Origin: Mycobacterium sp. PO1 | GTDB lineage: Bacteria > Actinomycetota > Actinomycetes > Mycobacteriales > Mycobacteriaceae | DNA: 64,000 bases | Direction of reading: 5' to 3' | Assembly (NCBI RefSeq): GCF_017312405.1 | Contig: NZ_BLTG01000005.1 | Location: 57,527 to 121,526, forward strand | Shown here: one piece after another, positions 55,996 through 63,981 of the stretch | Numbering within the stretch: position 1 is the first letter of the stretch | Layout: every line of letters starts with the position of its first letter | Translations under genes and position numbers: made by a program | Notes under the pieces: generated by a model | Database searches by the model: none | Told to the model about the DNA's origin: nothing | The model's input: the letters and a program-made list of their open reading frames with translations, nothing else

Positions 55996-58341
55996 ATGAG
56001 CGTGCTCGACGCGTTCCTGTCCACCTGGTCGAACGCCCGCGCCACCTTCGGTGAGGGTGTCCCCCAACCAGGCACCGGCTACGACCAGAGCGCACCGCTG
56101 ACCACGTTGAAGAGCGACCTCGACCAGGCCGCCCCCGGGACTCACTGGTCCGGCGGAGCGGCCACTGTCTACGGCAACGCCAACACCGAGCACCAGCGCG
56201 TCATCGGCGAGCTCGGTGGCCTCGACCGTCGGCTCGCGGCGAAGGTGGACCAGTCCGCGCAGATCGTCGCCGCGGGCCGACAGGACCTCGACGCCGTGCG
56301 CAAGTGGGTGCTCGACGCCGCAGCCAGCGTTCCGAAGAACCGCGCCGGTGAGCAGATGCTCGTGCCCATCGTGAGCCGGGGTCTGGGTAGGCTCAGCGAC
56401 ATCGTGACGCGCCGCAACGGCGAGCTCAGCACCGTCGGCGGTGACATCCGCACCATCGGCTCGGAGTATCAGGCGCTGGGCACCGATCAGAAGTTCGCCG
56501 CCGACGGCGACCATGGCGACAACGACGGCGAGGACGACGGCGAGGACGCCCCAGAGGAGAGCTCCGCAGCCGAACAGGGCAGACAAGACTCCGAAGCACT
56601 GCAGGACGGCACGCTGACCGATGAGCAGCGTCAGCGGCTGGCCGAGAGCACCACCCTCACCGCGCAGCAGCAGAGCGCCCTCGACGAGGGAAACCTGACA
56701 ATGCCGCCGGAACAGATGTCGTACCTGCAGGGGTTCTCGCAGGCGTTCGGAGACAAGACCCCCTCCGAGATCAAAGCGGACATGCAGGCGGCCGGGCCCG
56801 ACGGCGCCCGGGTCGCCGACGCATTCCAGCTCGCGTCCAACCCCACCATCACCACCGGGCTGCCGGGGGCGGAGCCGCCCTCGGTCGAGCGGCCTGCCGC
56901 CGGCGGCGAGCACGCTCTGCCCGACGGCGTTCGTCAGGTGCTCGACGGGCCCGCACTCACCCAACCGTTCAGCGACACCATCCGTGATGACAACGGCAAC
57001 GTCATCGTGCACGGCGAGCCGACCGGCCCGCTGCAGCCGACAAAGGGCCTCGACGATCTCGCCGACATCGTGCAGAGCGGCAACCGCGACCTGCAGGTCG
57101 GCACGGATCTGGACCGCGGCTTGATGGCCAAGGGCCAGGAGATGCTCGAGCAGTCCAACCGGTTGCCGATCGAGCAGGCCCCCGGGCCGGGGTTCGGTCC
57201 GCTCGACGACGGGCCGCGGTGGTACCACGAGCACGTCGACCCGACCCTGCAGAACATGTTCAACGCGGTGAATGCCGACGACGTGGTCGTCCACGACGTG
57301 GTGACCGGTCCCGGCGGCGGGGAATTCCTCGACGACCTGACCAAGCACCAGTGGCAGGACGACGGGCTCGCTGCCGGCGGCTTGTTCGACTGGGTCGCCG
57401 AGACTGCGCAGGACGACCCGACCGGACGTGCGGCGTCCACCGCTCACGCGTTGGCCGAGTACACCAGCGGTCACCAGCCGCAGCTGCTCAACCTGGCCGG
57501 CACCGACGGGCAGTCACTGGGTCAGGTGAACCCCGAACTGACCCGGGACCTGTCGCGGGTCTTCGCGCCCTACCTCGACGACATGGTGGGCAACAACATC
57601 GACGGCACCAACGACCGGTTCTTCCCGCCGCTCGACGGAGCCGAAGAGCAGCCGCTGAAGACCCGGGCACTGATGAGCGTCATGTATTCCGACGACCAGG
57701 CGGCAGAACATCTCTACCGAAACGCAGGATCGACGGTGGAGCACTACCTCGAGAGGGCCGCAACGTCCATCACAGACCAGGACCCCACGAGCGACAACAT
57801 GGCGATGAAGGCTGCTGGACGATTGCAGAGCGCGCTCGATCTCGGATCTTTCGATGAGTCGTATGACCGCCTGCAGGACGGTCAGCAGGCTCTGCAGGAT
57901 TCCTACCAACGTCGCTCAGCGCTTTTCGCCGGCGCTGCCGGACTAGTCAGTACCGCCCCTGTGGTCGGCAGCGGAAGCGCCTTCCTGAGCCCGTACCTGC
58001 AAGATCTCTTCGTAGGGGCTGCCCCAGCCGTCGACGCGACGGTGCCCACCACGCCACCACGAGATGCGTTCCCGATGCAGGTCAGGATGGCAGAGGTGCT
58101 GATTCATCATGAGCTGGGCGACGCGCAACTTCGCGAATGGGTGCAGGGCCAGGTCGGGTCTGACGGAAAAATCTTGGTGCCCTCCCACCAGCACCAGCCC
58201 AACGACTACAACATCCTCGCCAACAAGATCTCGTCCTTCTTTGAAGACATTCGCGGCGCCAACACCCTGATGGAGAATTACTGGGAGTCTTACGCCAAGT
58301 CTTACACCACTGCTGAACCGTCCATAGGTGGGCAGAAATGA
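55996..58341 (+). CDS. Large EspA/EspE-like ESX effector with TPR-region body
   Basis: 781 residues from ATG 55996 behind GGGAGG. Residues about 1-165 resemble the EspA/EspE N-terminal fold: FGEGVPQPGTGYDQSAPL, then PGTHWSGGAATVYGNANTEH with the W-x-G turn, followed by long helices. A strict YxxxD/E signal is not present (YGNAN). An acidic linker (GDHGDNDGEDDGEDAPEES) leads to a long helical body of about 550 residues without membrane helices. The last 75 residues (LREWVQGQVGSDGKILVP to the end) recur as orphan fragments downstream. The stop overlaps a lipoprotein start (ATGA). Secretion by an ESX system is inferred; the activity is unknown. Confidence 0.7.
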   Translation: MSVLDAFLSTWSNARATFGEGVPQPGTGYDQSAPLTTLKSDLDQAAPGTHWSGGAATVYGNANTEHQRVIGELGGLDRRLAAKVDQSAQIVAAGRQDLDAVRKWVLDAAASVPKNRAGEQMLVPIVSRGLGRLSDIVTRRNGELSTVGGDIRTIGSEYQALGTDQKFAADGDHGDNDGEDDGEDAPEESSAAEQGRQDSEALQDGTLTDEQRQRLAESTTLTAQQQSALDEGNLTMPPEQMSYLQGFSQAFGDKTPSEIKADMQAAGPDGARVADAFQLASNPTITTGLPGAEPPSVERPAAGGEHALPDGVRQVLDGPALTQPFSDTIRDDNGNVIVHGEPTGPLQPTKGLDDLADIVQSGNRDLQVGTDLDRGLMAKGQEMLEQSNRLPIEQAPGPGFGPLDDGPRWYHEHVDPTLQNMFNAVNADDVVVHDVVTGPGGGEFLDDLTKHQWQDDGLAAGGLFDWVAETAQDDPTGRAASTAHALAEYTSGHQPQLLNLAGTDGQSLGQVNPELTRDLSRVFAPYLDDMVGNNIDGTNDRFFPPLDGAEEQPLKTRALMSVMYSDDQAAEHLYRNAGSTVEHYLERAATSITDQDPTSDNMAMKAAGRLQSALDLGSFDESYDRLQDGQQALQDSYQRRSALFAGAAGLVSTAPVVGSGSAFLSPYLQDLFVGAAPAVDATVPTTPPRDAFPMQVRMAEVLIHHELGDAQLREWVQGQVGSDGKILVPSHQHQPNDYNILANKISSFFEDIRGANTLMENYWESYAKSYTTAEPSIGGQK

Positions 58342-59231
58342 TCCGTCGCACATCAGCTTTGGTTATCGCAGCCCTGGTCGCCATGACCAGCACCGCCTGT
58401 GACACAGACGCCGACCGCGACCCTGCCAATGCATCCGATCCTCCGGCCCAAACCACCGTGGCGAAGTGGCCGAATTCACTGGCTGAGTTCAGGTTCCACT
58501 GGTCTTCCGGACCGGGTATCGACGTGGCGTTTGGCGCCGCAGTCCCGCTCCGCGCCTATCTCGAATCCTGGTATGTAGCAACCTGGACCAACGACGCAGA
58601 CAACGTGTATCCGGGTTTCACCCGCGCCACCGCGGAAAGCGACGACCGCGATGGCGATTACCTCGGCCAGCTCGTCTTCATCAGACCGCTAGAGAACGTG
58701 CCCGCTCACGACGCAGAAAGCGTCCGGCCTTTCGGCTACATCCCGTTTCACATCCTGAGTGTCGAACCGATCGAGAAAGGCGTGCGCGCCTACGTGTGTG
58801 AAGGGTCCTACGCGATCTACTTCAAAAGCCTTACCCAGCCTGGAAAATTCATCTCGGTGGCCGCCGATAAGGCAACCGGCACCGTCAGCGATCCCCTCGA
58901 CACCGTGTACGTCAACAGGATAGAGCTCAGCCAGGAGGACCCGCGCATTCCGGCAGGCGCCTCGGATGTCGACACACCACAAGAGGGTCCCGCCCCCGCA
59001 CCGGTCGGGGACGTGTTCGGTCACTGGTTCATCACCGGCGCCAGCAGTTCCCTGTGGGGACCTGTGGACGCCGACCCACCGGATTTCTTCGTCACCCCCG
59101 ACATGCGCCGACAGTGCCAGGAGGCCATGCCGGACTCACCGGAAAAGCAAATCGAGATGGCCACCGGGTTCAAGAACATCCCACCACCTCACGGCCGGCC
59201 GATCCCCGGCTGGCCCCTCGCACCGCAATAA
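58338..59231 (+). CDS. Array lipoprotein A (candidate immunity or partner protein)
   Basis: 297 residues; a signal peptide ends with lipobox TSTAC (Cys21). The middle reads FRFHWSSGPGIDVAFGAAVPLRAYLESWYVATWTND and YPGFTRATAESDDRDGDYLGQL; the C-terminal 90 residues (ASDVDTPQEGPAPAPVGD to GWPLAPQ) are nearly the same in lipoproteins B and C. The family was not recognised. The start is coupled to the effector stop by ATGA, so both are made together; surface anchoring and coupling fit an immunity or surface partner role, but this is inference. Confidence 0.7.
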   Translation: MIRRTSALVIAALVAMTSTACDTDADRDPANASDPPAQTTVAKWPNSLAEFRFHWSSGPGIDVAFGAAVPLRAYLESWYVATWTNDADNVYPGFTRATAESDDRDGDYLGQLVFIRPLENVPAHDAESVRPFGYIPFHILSVEPIEKGVRAYVCEGSYAIYFKSLTQPGKFISVAADKATGTVSDPLDTVYVNRIELSQEDPRIPAGASDVDTPQEGPAPAPVGDVFGHWFITGASSSLWGPVDADPPDFFVTPDMRRQCQEAMPDSPEKQIEMATGFKNIPPPHGRPIPGWPLAPQ

Positions 59232-59343
59232 CTCGCCTCGCGGCAAGCGCTACCATCCACACATGGCCCGGCCCCCGAAGTTCGACCGCGACGAAGCGCT
59301 GGGCTGCGCCATGAAGGTGTTCTGGGAGAAAGGTTTCAACGGC
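58959..59343 (+). repeat. 385-bp homogenised block, copy 1
   Basis: Covers the last 90 codons of lipoprotein A, the spacer and the first 26 codons of the TetR frame. It is about 96% identical by eye (some 13 differences) to 61363-61747 and less so to 60192-60577. Confidence 0.85.
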
Positions 59344-59580
59344 TTCAAGCGCGACCCCGGCAAGACCGAGATTCGCGAGTGGCTGCAGCAACGGATCGGT
59401 GAGGACGGTCGACTGCAGGTGCCTGACGATGACGCAGATCCAAAGATCTACAACGAGTTCGCCGACAACATTAAGTCTCTCTTCGAATATGTCGACGGAG
59501 CAAACTCACTCATGGAGACCTATTGGGAAACGTATACCGGTGGCTATCACCAGGCCGATCCCAGGATCGCTGGCGAATGA
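59263..59580 (+). pseudogene. TetR N-terminus fused in frame to an effector C-terminal tip
   Basis: A 105-residue frame. The first 26 residues (MARPPKFDRDEALGCAMKVF...) are the start of the TetR gene at 61667. From FKRDPGKTEIREWLQQRIGEDGRLQVP onwards it is the last ~78 residues of the large effector (compare LREWVQGQVGSDGKILVP; GANSLMETYWETY with GANTLMENYWESY). It keeps the ATGA overlap with lipoprotein B. Neither half can work as its parent does, so it is either a scar of duplication and deletion or an orphan effector tip that keeps its partner gene translated. Confidence 0.8.
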
Positions 59581-60467
59581 CGCGAAAGACTATCGCCTGC
59601 CTGTTCTTCGTGGCCTGCATCGCGGGCCTCACCCAAGGGTGCGGTTCTGGCGGACAACCTCCGACCGGGCACGGTTCCTCGGCTGAACAGTTCGCGAACT
59701 GGCCGAGCGCCTTGGACAATTTCCGATTCCACTGGACCTCTGATCCCGAGGTTCCACTGACGACGGGTTTCGCGGTACCGATCAGAGCGTATTTCGAGTC
59801 GTGGTACATCGCCTCCTGGACCAACAACGCGGAAGCGGTGTATCCGGGATTTCTGCGCGCCACTCCGGAAAGTGACGACCTGGACGGGGATTATCTAGGC
59901 CAGCTTGCCTGGGTCAGGCCGCTGAACGGCCGGCCGGGTTACCCCACCGAGCCGGTAACCCCCTACGGCTTCATGCCAGTGCACATCCAGAGTGTCGAGC
60001 CCATTGATAATGGCTTGCGAGTGACCGTATGCGAAGGCCAATATGCAGCGTTCTTACCCAGCGAATCCGCACCGAACCAGATGATTTCCCTCGCTGCGAA
60101 CAAGCAGACTGGCGAGCTACGTGATCCACTCGACACGGTGTTGGTGAATCGAATCGAGTTGACCCAAAACCACCCCCGAATTCCGGCCGGAGCTTCGGAC
60201 GTCGACACACCGCAAGAAGGACCCGCCCCCGCTCCGGTCGGGGACGTCTTCGGCCACTGGTTCATCACCGGGGCGAGCAGTTCACTGTGGGGGCCTGTGG
60301 ACGCCAAACCCCACCCAGATTTCTTCGTGACGCCCGACATGCGCCGGCAGTGTCAGGAGGCCATGCCGGACTCACCGGAAACTCAGATCGAAATGGCCAC
60401 CGGGTTCAAGGACAACCCACCACCTCACGGCCAGCCGATTCCCGGCTGGCCCCTCGCGCCCCAGTAG
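59577..60467 (+). CDS. Array lipoprotein B
   Basis: 296 residues, lipobox LTQGC (Cys22), ATGA-coupled to the fusion frame upstream. Same architecture as lipoproteins A and C: FRFHWTSDPEVPLTTGFAVPIRAYFESWYIASWTNNAE, then a variable middle, then the shared tail. Its tail has a two-residue difference (AKPHPD) and is the most diverged of the three. The N-terminal two thirds share only about half their residues with A and C by eye. Confidence 0.72.
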   Translation: MTRKTIACLFFVACIAGLTQGCGSGGQPPTGHGSSAEQFANWPSALDNFRFHWTSDPEVPLTTGFAVPIRAYFESWYIASWTNNAEAVYPGFLRATPESDDLDGDYLGQLAWVRPLNGRPGYPTEPVTPYGFMPVHIQSVEPIDNGLRVTVCEGQYAAFLPSESAPNQMISLAANKQTGELRDPLDTVLVNRIELTQNHPRIPAGASDVDTPQEGPAPAPVGDVFGHWFITGASSSLWGPVDAKPHPDFFVTPDMRRQCQEAMPDSPETQIEMATGFKDNPPPHGQPIPGWPLAPQ

Positions 60468-60577
60468 CTCGCATCGTGGCAAGCACTACCCTCGACACAC
60501 AGCCCGGCCGCCGAGTCGACCGCGACGACACGCTGGACTGTGCCATGAAAGTGTTCTGGGAGAAAGGTTTCGACGGA
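60192..60577 (+). repeat. Homogenised block, copy 2 (diverged)
   Basis: Corresponds to the 385-bp block at 58959 and 61363, with a one-codon insertion and with the TetR start codon lost (CAG in place of ATG). Confidence 0.75.
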
Positions 60578-60748
60578 ACCTCGAGCAGCGATCTCATCGC
60601 CGCCATGGGTATCTCATCCCCGAGCCTCTACGCAGTGCGTTCACTGTTCGGATTCGTCCACGGGGCGGACTCCCTCACCGAGACCTATTGGAAAAAATGC
60701 ACAGGTAGCTATCACGCAGCCGATCCGAGAACTGGACAATCGCCGTGA
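60476..60748 (+). pseudogene. Degenerate TetR N-terminus fused to a shorter effector C-terminal tip
   Basis: A 90-residue frame from GTG 60476 (the natural TetR ATG is mutated). About 55 residues match TetR, up to MGISSPSLYA. The last ~35 (SLFGFVHGADSLTETYWKKCTGSYHAADP) match the effector end. GTGA couples it to lipoprotein C. The junction lies at different points in both parents than in the fusion at 59263, so the two fusions arose separately. Confidence 0.75.
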
Positions 60749-61635
60749 AGAAATTCTGGTCACTGGCAACGGTAGCTGCACTCGTCGCTGGTGGAACTCT
60801 CGCTTGTCGACCGGGCGCCCCGGAAGGAACTCCACATACGACGCCAACCGGCCAAGAACACTCTGCCCATTGGCCGGATTCGTTGGAGCGCTTTCGCTTC
60901 CACTGGTCTTCCAGCCCCGGTCTAGCATTGACGACCGGTGTCGCTGTACCCATTCGCGCCTATCTCGAATCGTGGTACATCGCCTCGTGGACGAACGATC
61001 CCGAGAATGTCTACCCGGGCTTCCTTCGGGCGACGCCAGAGAGTGCTGATCTGGATGGCAACTATCTCGGCCAGCTGGCGTGGATCCGGCCACTCAACGG
61101 CGCGCCGTCATATCCTGTCGACCCTGCAAAACCTCTGGGCTACATGCCGATGCACATCCAAAGCGTGGATGCGGTCGCGAGTGGACTGCGCGTCACGGTA
61201 TGCCTGGGCGAGTACAGCATTTACTTCGCCAGTGATTCCTCCGCCGGGAAGCTCGTTTCCGTTGCGGCGGACAAGTCAACGGCTCAGCTCGCCGATCCGC
61301 TCGACACGGTTCGAGTCAAACGAATCGAGTTGACGAACAACGATCCTCGAATTCCTGCAGACGCCTCGGATGTCGACACACCACAAGAAGGCCCCGCCCC
61401 CGCACCGGTCGGGGACGTGTTCGGCCACTGGTTCATCACCGGCGCCAGCAGTTCCCTGTGGGGACCTGTGGACGCCGACCCACCGGATTTCTTCGTCACC
61501 CCCGACATGCGCCGACAGTGCCAGGAGGCCATGCCGGACTCACCGGAAAAGCAAATCGAGATGGCCACCGGCTACAAAGACAGCCCGCCGCCACACGGCC
61601 GGCCGATCCCCGGCTGGCCCCTCGCACCGCAATAA
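60745..61635 (+). CDS. Array lipoprotein C
   Basis: 296 residues from GTG 60745, lipobox GTLAC (Cys21). The variable part reads FRFHWSSSPGLALTTGVAVPIRAYLESWYIASWTND and YPGFLRATPESADLDGNYLGQLAWIRP, closer to B than to A. The C-terminal 90 residues are nearly identical to those of lipoprotein A. Translationally coupled to the fusion frame upstream; the intact TetR gene follows after 31 bases. Confidence 0.72.
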   Translation: MKKFWSLATVAALVAGGTLACRPGAPEGTPHTTPTGQEHSAHWPDSLERFRFHWSSSPGLALTTGVAVPIRAYLESWYIASWTNDPENVYPGFLRATPESADLDGNYLGQLAWIRPLNGAPSYPVDPAKPLGYMPMHIQSVDAVASGLRVTVCLGEYSIYFASDSSAGKLVSVAADKSTAQLADPLDTVRVKRIELTNNDPRIPADASDVDTPQEGPAPAPVGDVFGHWFITGASSSLWGPVDADPPDFFVTPDMRRQCQEAMPDSPEKQIEMATGYKDSPPPHGRPIPGWPLAPQ

Positions 61636-61747
61636 CTCGGCTCGCGGCAAGCGCTACCATCCACACATGGCCCGGCCCCCGAAGTTCGACCGCGACGAAG
61701 CGCTGGGCTGCGCCATGAAGGTGTTCTGGGAGAAAGGTTTCGACGGC
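61363..61747 (+). repeat. 385-bp homogenised block, copy 3
   Basis: End of lipoprotein C, spacer and start of the intact TetR gene; about 96% identical to 58959-59343. Confidence 0.85.
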
Positions 61748-62227
61748 ACCTCGATCAGCGACCTCACCGCAGCCATGGGCATCTCGCCCCCCAGCCTGTA
61801 CGCGGCCTTCGGCGACAAACAGTCCTTGTTCGACGCGGCCGTGGATCTCTACGAGCAGGACGCGGTGCTGTCACCGGCTCTGAAGGCAGCCACCGCCCGC
61901 GAGGTGGCAGAACAGATCTTCAGCCGCGCCGTCGACCTCTACGCCCGCCCCTCGCACCCGCGCGGCTGCATGGTGATCGCCGACCCCACCCTGCAAGATC
62001 GTCGCCGCAGCGGAAAAGACGCCATCGTCCGGCGCTTACGCCGGGCCAAACGGACCGGTGACCTTCCCGTAGACAGCGACCCCCGAGCTTTGGCCGACTA
62101 TCTCGACCTGGTCCTGCGAGGGATGTCGAGCAAGGCCCGCGACGGTGCCACCCGGGCCCAACTCCGCGCCGCCGCCGACATCGCGCTCGCCGCGTGGCCC
62201 GCCCCGGCGCGCAACCTGGCAGACTGA
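61667..62227 (+). CDS. Intact TetR-family regulator at the end of the array
   Basis: 186 residues from ATG 61667. The DNA-binding domain FDGTSISDLTAAMGISPPSLYAAFGDKQSLFDAAVDLYEQ is canonical; the C-terminal domain (HPRGCMVIADPTLQD) belongs to the type often paired with short-chain dehydrogenases. Its 5' end was duplicated into the two fusion frames upstream. It may control the effector promoter palindrome at 55939 or the SDR palindrome at 63165. A GAF gene follows 4 bases later. Confidence 0.87.
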   Translation: MARPPKFDRDEALGCAMKVFWEKGFDGTSISDLTAAMGISPPSLYAAFGDKQSLFDAAVDLYEQDAVLSPALKAATAREVAEQIFSRAVDLYARPSHPRGCMVIADPTLQDRRRSGKDAIVRRLRRAKRTGDLPVDSDPRALADYLDLVLRGMSSKARDGATRAQLRAAADIALAAWPAPARNLAD

Positions 62228-62231
62228 GTTG

Positions 62232-62741
62232 ATGACCGAGCACGACGACACCACCGCTTCCCACCGCCCCGACGCCACCGACGGGCTGGCCTCGGTGGCA
62301 CCCGGCCTCGAGGAACTGGCGCAGCAGCTCAACGTGAAGTCCGTTCTGGTCATGCGCTCGGAGCCGGATTCGATGGTCGTCGCCGCCACCGGGGGTGAGG
62401 CCACCCAGCACTACACCGTCGGCGCGGCAGGTAAGAAGGCCGGCGACGACGAGGATCGCACCCCGTTGTACTGCGAGCGGGTGGTGAACTCCGACGAGGC
62501 GTTGTTCGTCCGCGACTCACGCGCCGATGCCGTCTTCGCCGGCAACGAGGACGAGACCGAGTTCGGCTTGCACAACTATCTGGGTCTACCGGTGCACGAC
62601 GCCGAGGGCAACGTGGTCGGAACGGTGTGCGCCCTCGACGACACCGCCCGCGACTACTCCGCCGAGGAGCAGCAGAAGCTGGCGCAACTCCGCTCGGATG
62701 TCGAAGCTCTCGTGCGGGAGAACCCCGACGCGCTACGCTGA
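62232..62741 (+). CDS. GAF-domain sensor-like protein
   Basis: 169 residues from ATG 62232, almost only one GAF domain: SVAPGLEELAQQLNVKSVLVMRSEPDSMVVAATGG, ERVVNSDEALFVRDSRAD and FGLHNYLGLPVHDAEGNVVGTVCALDDTARDYS. No output domain is attached. Single Cys residues in PLYCERV and TVCALDD could sense redox state, as in fRMsr-like GAF proteins, but the three-Cys fRMsr set is not present. It is probably cotranscribed with the TetR gene. Confidence 0.8.
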   Translation: MTEHDDTTASHRPDATDGLASVAPGLEELAQQLNVKSVLVMRSEPDSMVVAATGGEATQHYTVGAAGKKAGDDEDRTPLYCERVVNSDEALFVRDSRADAVFAGNEDETEFGLHNYLGLPVHDAEGNVVGTVCALDDTARDYSAEEQQKLAQLRSDVEALVRENPDALR

Positions 62742-62800
62742 CGGCCGGATCATCCCGGCTGTGTTGTCACCACCGTGAACAGCTTTGCGATGACGCCGTT

Positions 62801-63127
62801 TTAGACGAGCGCCACATCGAAGCCCGATACCAGGGGTGTGCCGGGCTCGTCCCCGGGCGGGAAGACGTCCCAGGCCAGAAACCCCATGCTCCCGGCCTGA
62901 TAGACCGGACCTGACTGCGAGAATCCGAGCCCGGCGAGCTGGCCGTCGAGAAGTTCCTGAGCCTTCTGATGGAGCCGGTCCTGGCCGGTGACCGTCTCCT
63001 CGCCGTCGGCCCAGCGGACGTCGGGGGCGTAGTTGCGCCGAATCACCTCCAGCCGTCGCTGCGGATCCCGCTCGTTGAACACCGCGAGCAAATTCTCTTC
63101 CATCAACGCAACGACGCTGTCAGCCAA
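62801..63127 (-). CDS. NTF2-like (SnoaL-type) small protein
   Basis: 108 residues from TTG 63127, chosen because GGAGGAG lies six bases upstream. VALMEENLLAVFNERDPQRRLEVIRRNYAPDVRWADGEETVTGQDRLHQKAQELL is the usual NTF2/SnoaL cone fold; the end FLAWDVFPPGDEPGTPLVSGFDVALV fits too. Function may be isomerase, hydrolase or ligand binding. It is divergent from the SDR gene with an operator-like palindrome between them. Confidence 0.75.
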   Translation of the reverse strand: MADSVVALMEENLLAVFNERDPQRRLEVIRRNYAPDVRWADGEETVTGQDRLHQKAQELLDGQLAGLGFSQSGPVYQAGSMGFLAWDVFPPGDEPGTPLVSGFDVALV

Positions 63128-63164
63128 CGCGACTCCTCCGGTCAGGCGTACCGGGGAATTCTAT

Positions 63165-63174
63165 AACGATCGTT
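63165..63174. promoter_or_regulatory. Candidate TetR operator between the NTF2-like and SDR genes
   Basis: AACGATCGTT, a perfect 10-bp palindrome within TATAACGATCGTTCAAG, in the 87-base divergent gap. This size and type is common for TetR regulators paired with SDR genes; the TetR at 61667 is the nearest candidate. Confidence 0.55.
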
Positions 63175-63214
63175 CAAGTTGGTGCCACGGGTAGACCCCT
63201 CGAAAGGAAGCCCG

Positions 63215-63973
63215 ATGACACACTCCCCCACCTTGCCGCTCAGCGGTCGCCGCGCCCTGGTGACCGGCGGCTCCCGAGGTATCGGCGCGGGCATCGTGCG
63301 CCGTCTCGTCGCCGACGGAGCCGATGTCGCCTTCACCTACAGCACGTCGGCGGGCGCGGCAGACAACCTTGTCGCCGAGCTGTCGACCAACGGCACGAAG
63401 GTCGTTGCGCTGCAGGCTGACAGCGCCGATGCCGACGCGGTTCAAGCCGCCGTCACCGAGACGGTCCACCAGCTCGGCGGCGTGGACATCTTGGTCAACA
63501 ACGCCGGCATCGCCTCCCTCGCTCCGCTGGAGTCGTTGTCTCTGGAGGAGTTCGACCGGATGGTGGCGGTCAATGTACGGGCGGTGTTCGTCGCCATCCA
63601 GGCCGCCGTCGGGCACATGACAGGCGGGGGTCGCGTCATCACCATCGGCAGCGTGAACGGCGACAGTGTGCCGGTGGCCGCCGGTCTGTCGGTCTACGCG
63701 ATGACCAAAGCGGCGGTGGCCGGGTTGACGCGCGGGCTCGCCCGGGAGCTGGGTCCGCGGCAGATCACGATCAACAACCTCGCCGTCGGACCCGTTGCGG
63801 CCGACTTGAACCCCGACGAGGGTGACTTCGCCGACGCGAACCGGGCCCAGACCGCACTGGGCCGCTACGGCGACACGGCCGACGTCGCCAGCGTCGTCTC
63901 CTATCTGAGCCGACCGGAGGCCGCCTGGGTCACCGGCGCCACCTGGGCGGTCGATGGCGGCTACACCGTCTGA
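63215..63973 (+). CDS. Short-chain dehydrogenase/reductase
   Basis: 252 residues from ATG 63215 behind AAAGGAAG; a start at 63179 is less likely. Classical SDR motifs: TGGSRGIGAGIVRRL for the cofactor, NNAGIASLAPL, the catalytic Ser region ITIGSVNGDSVP, and YAMTKAAVAGLTRGLARELGP with Tyr-x-x-x-Lys. It ends AAWVTGATWAVDGGYTV. It is likely an NADP-dependent ketone/alcohol oxidoreductase of FabG type. The substrate is unknown. Confidence 0.88.
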   Translation: MTHSPTLPLSGRRALVTGGSRGIGAGIVRRLVADGADVAFTYSTSAGAADNLVAELSTNGTKVVALQADSADADAVQAAVTETVHQLGGVDILVNNAGIASLAPLESLSLEEFDRMVAVNVRAVFVAIQAAVGHMTGGGRVITIGSVNGDSVPVAAGLSVYAMTKAAVAGLTRGLARELGPRQITINNLAVGPVAADLNPDEGDFADANRAQTALGRYGDTADVASVVSYLSRPEAAWVTGATWAVDGGYTV

Positions 63974-63981
63974 CCCCACCC

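Noticed and set aside
55996..58341. Calling the large effector a confirmed toxin
   Set aside because: No catalytic motif or known toxin domain is visible in its C-terminus; only the cassette arrangement is suggestive.
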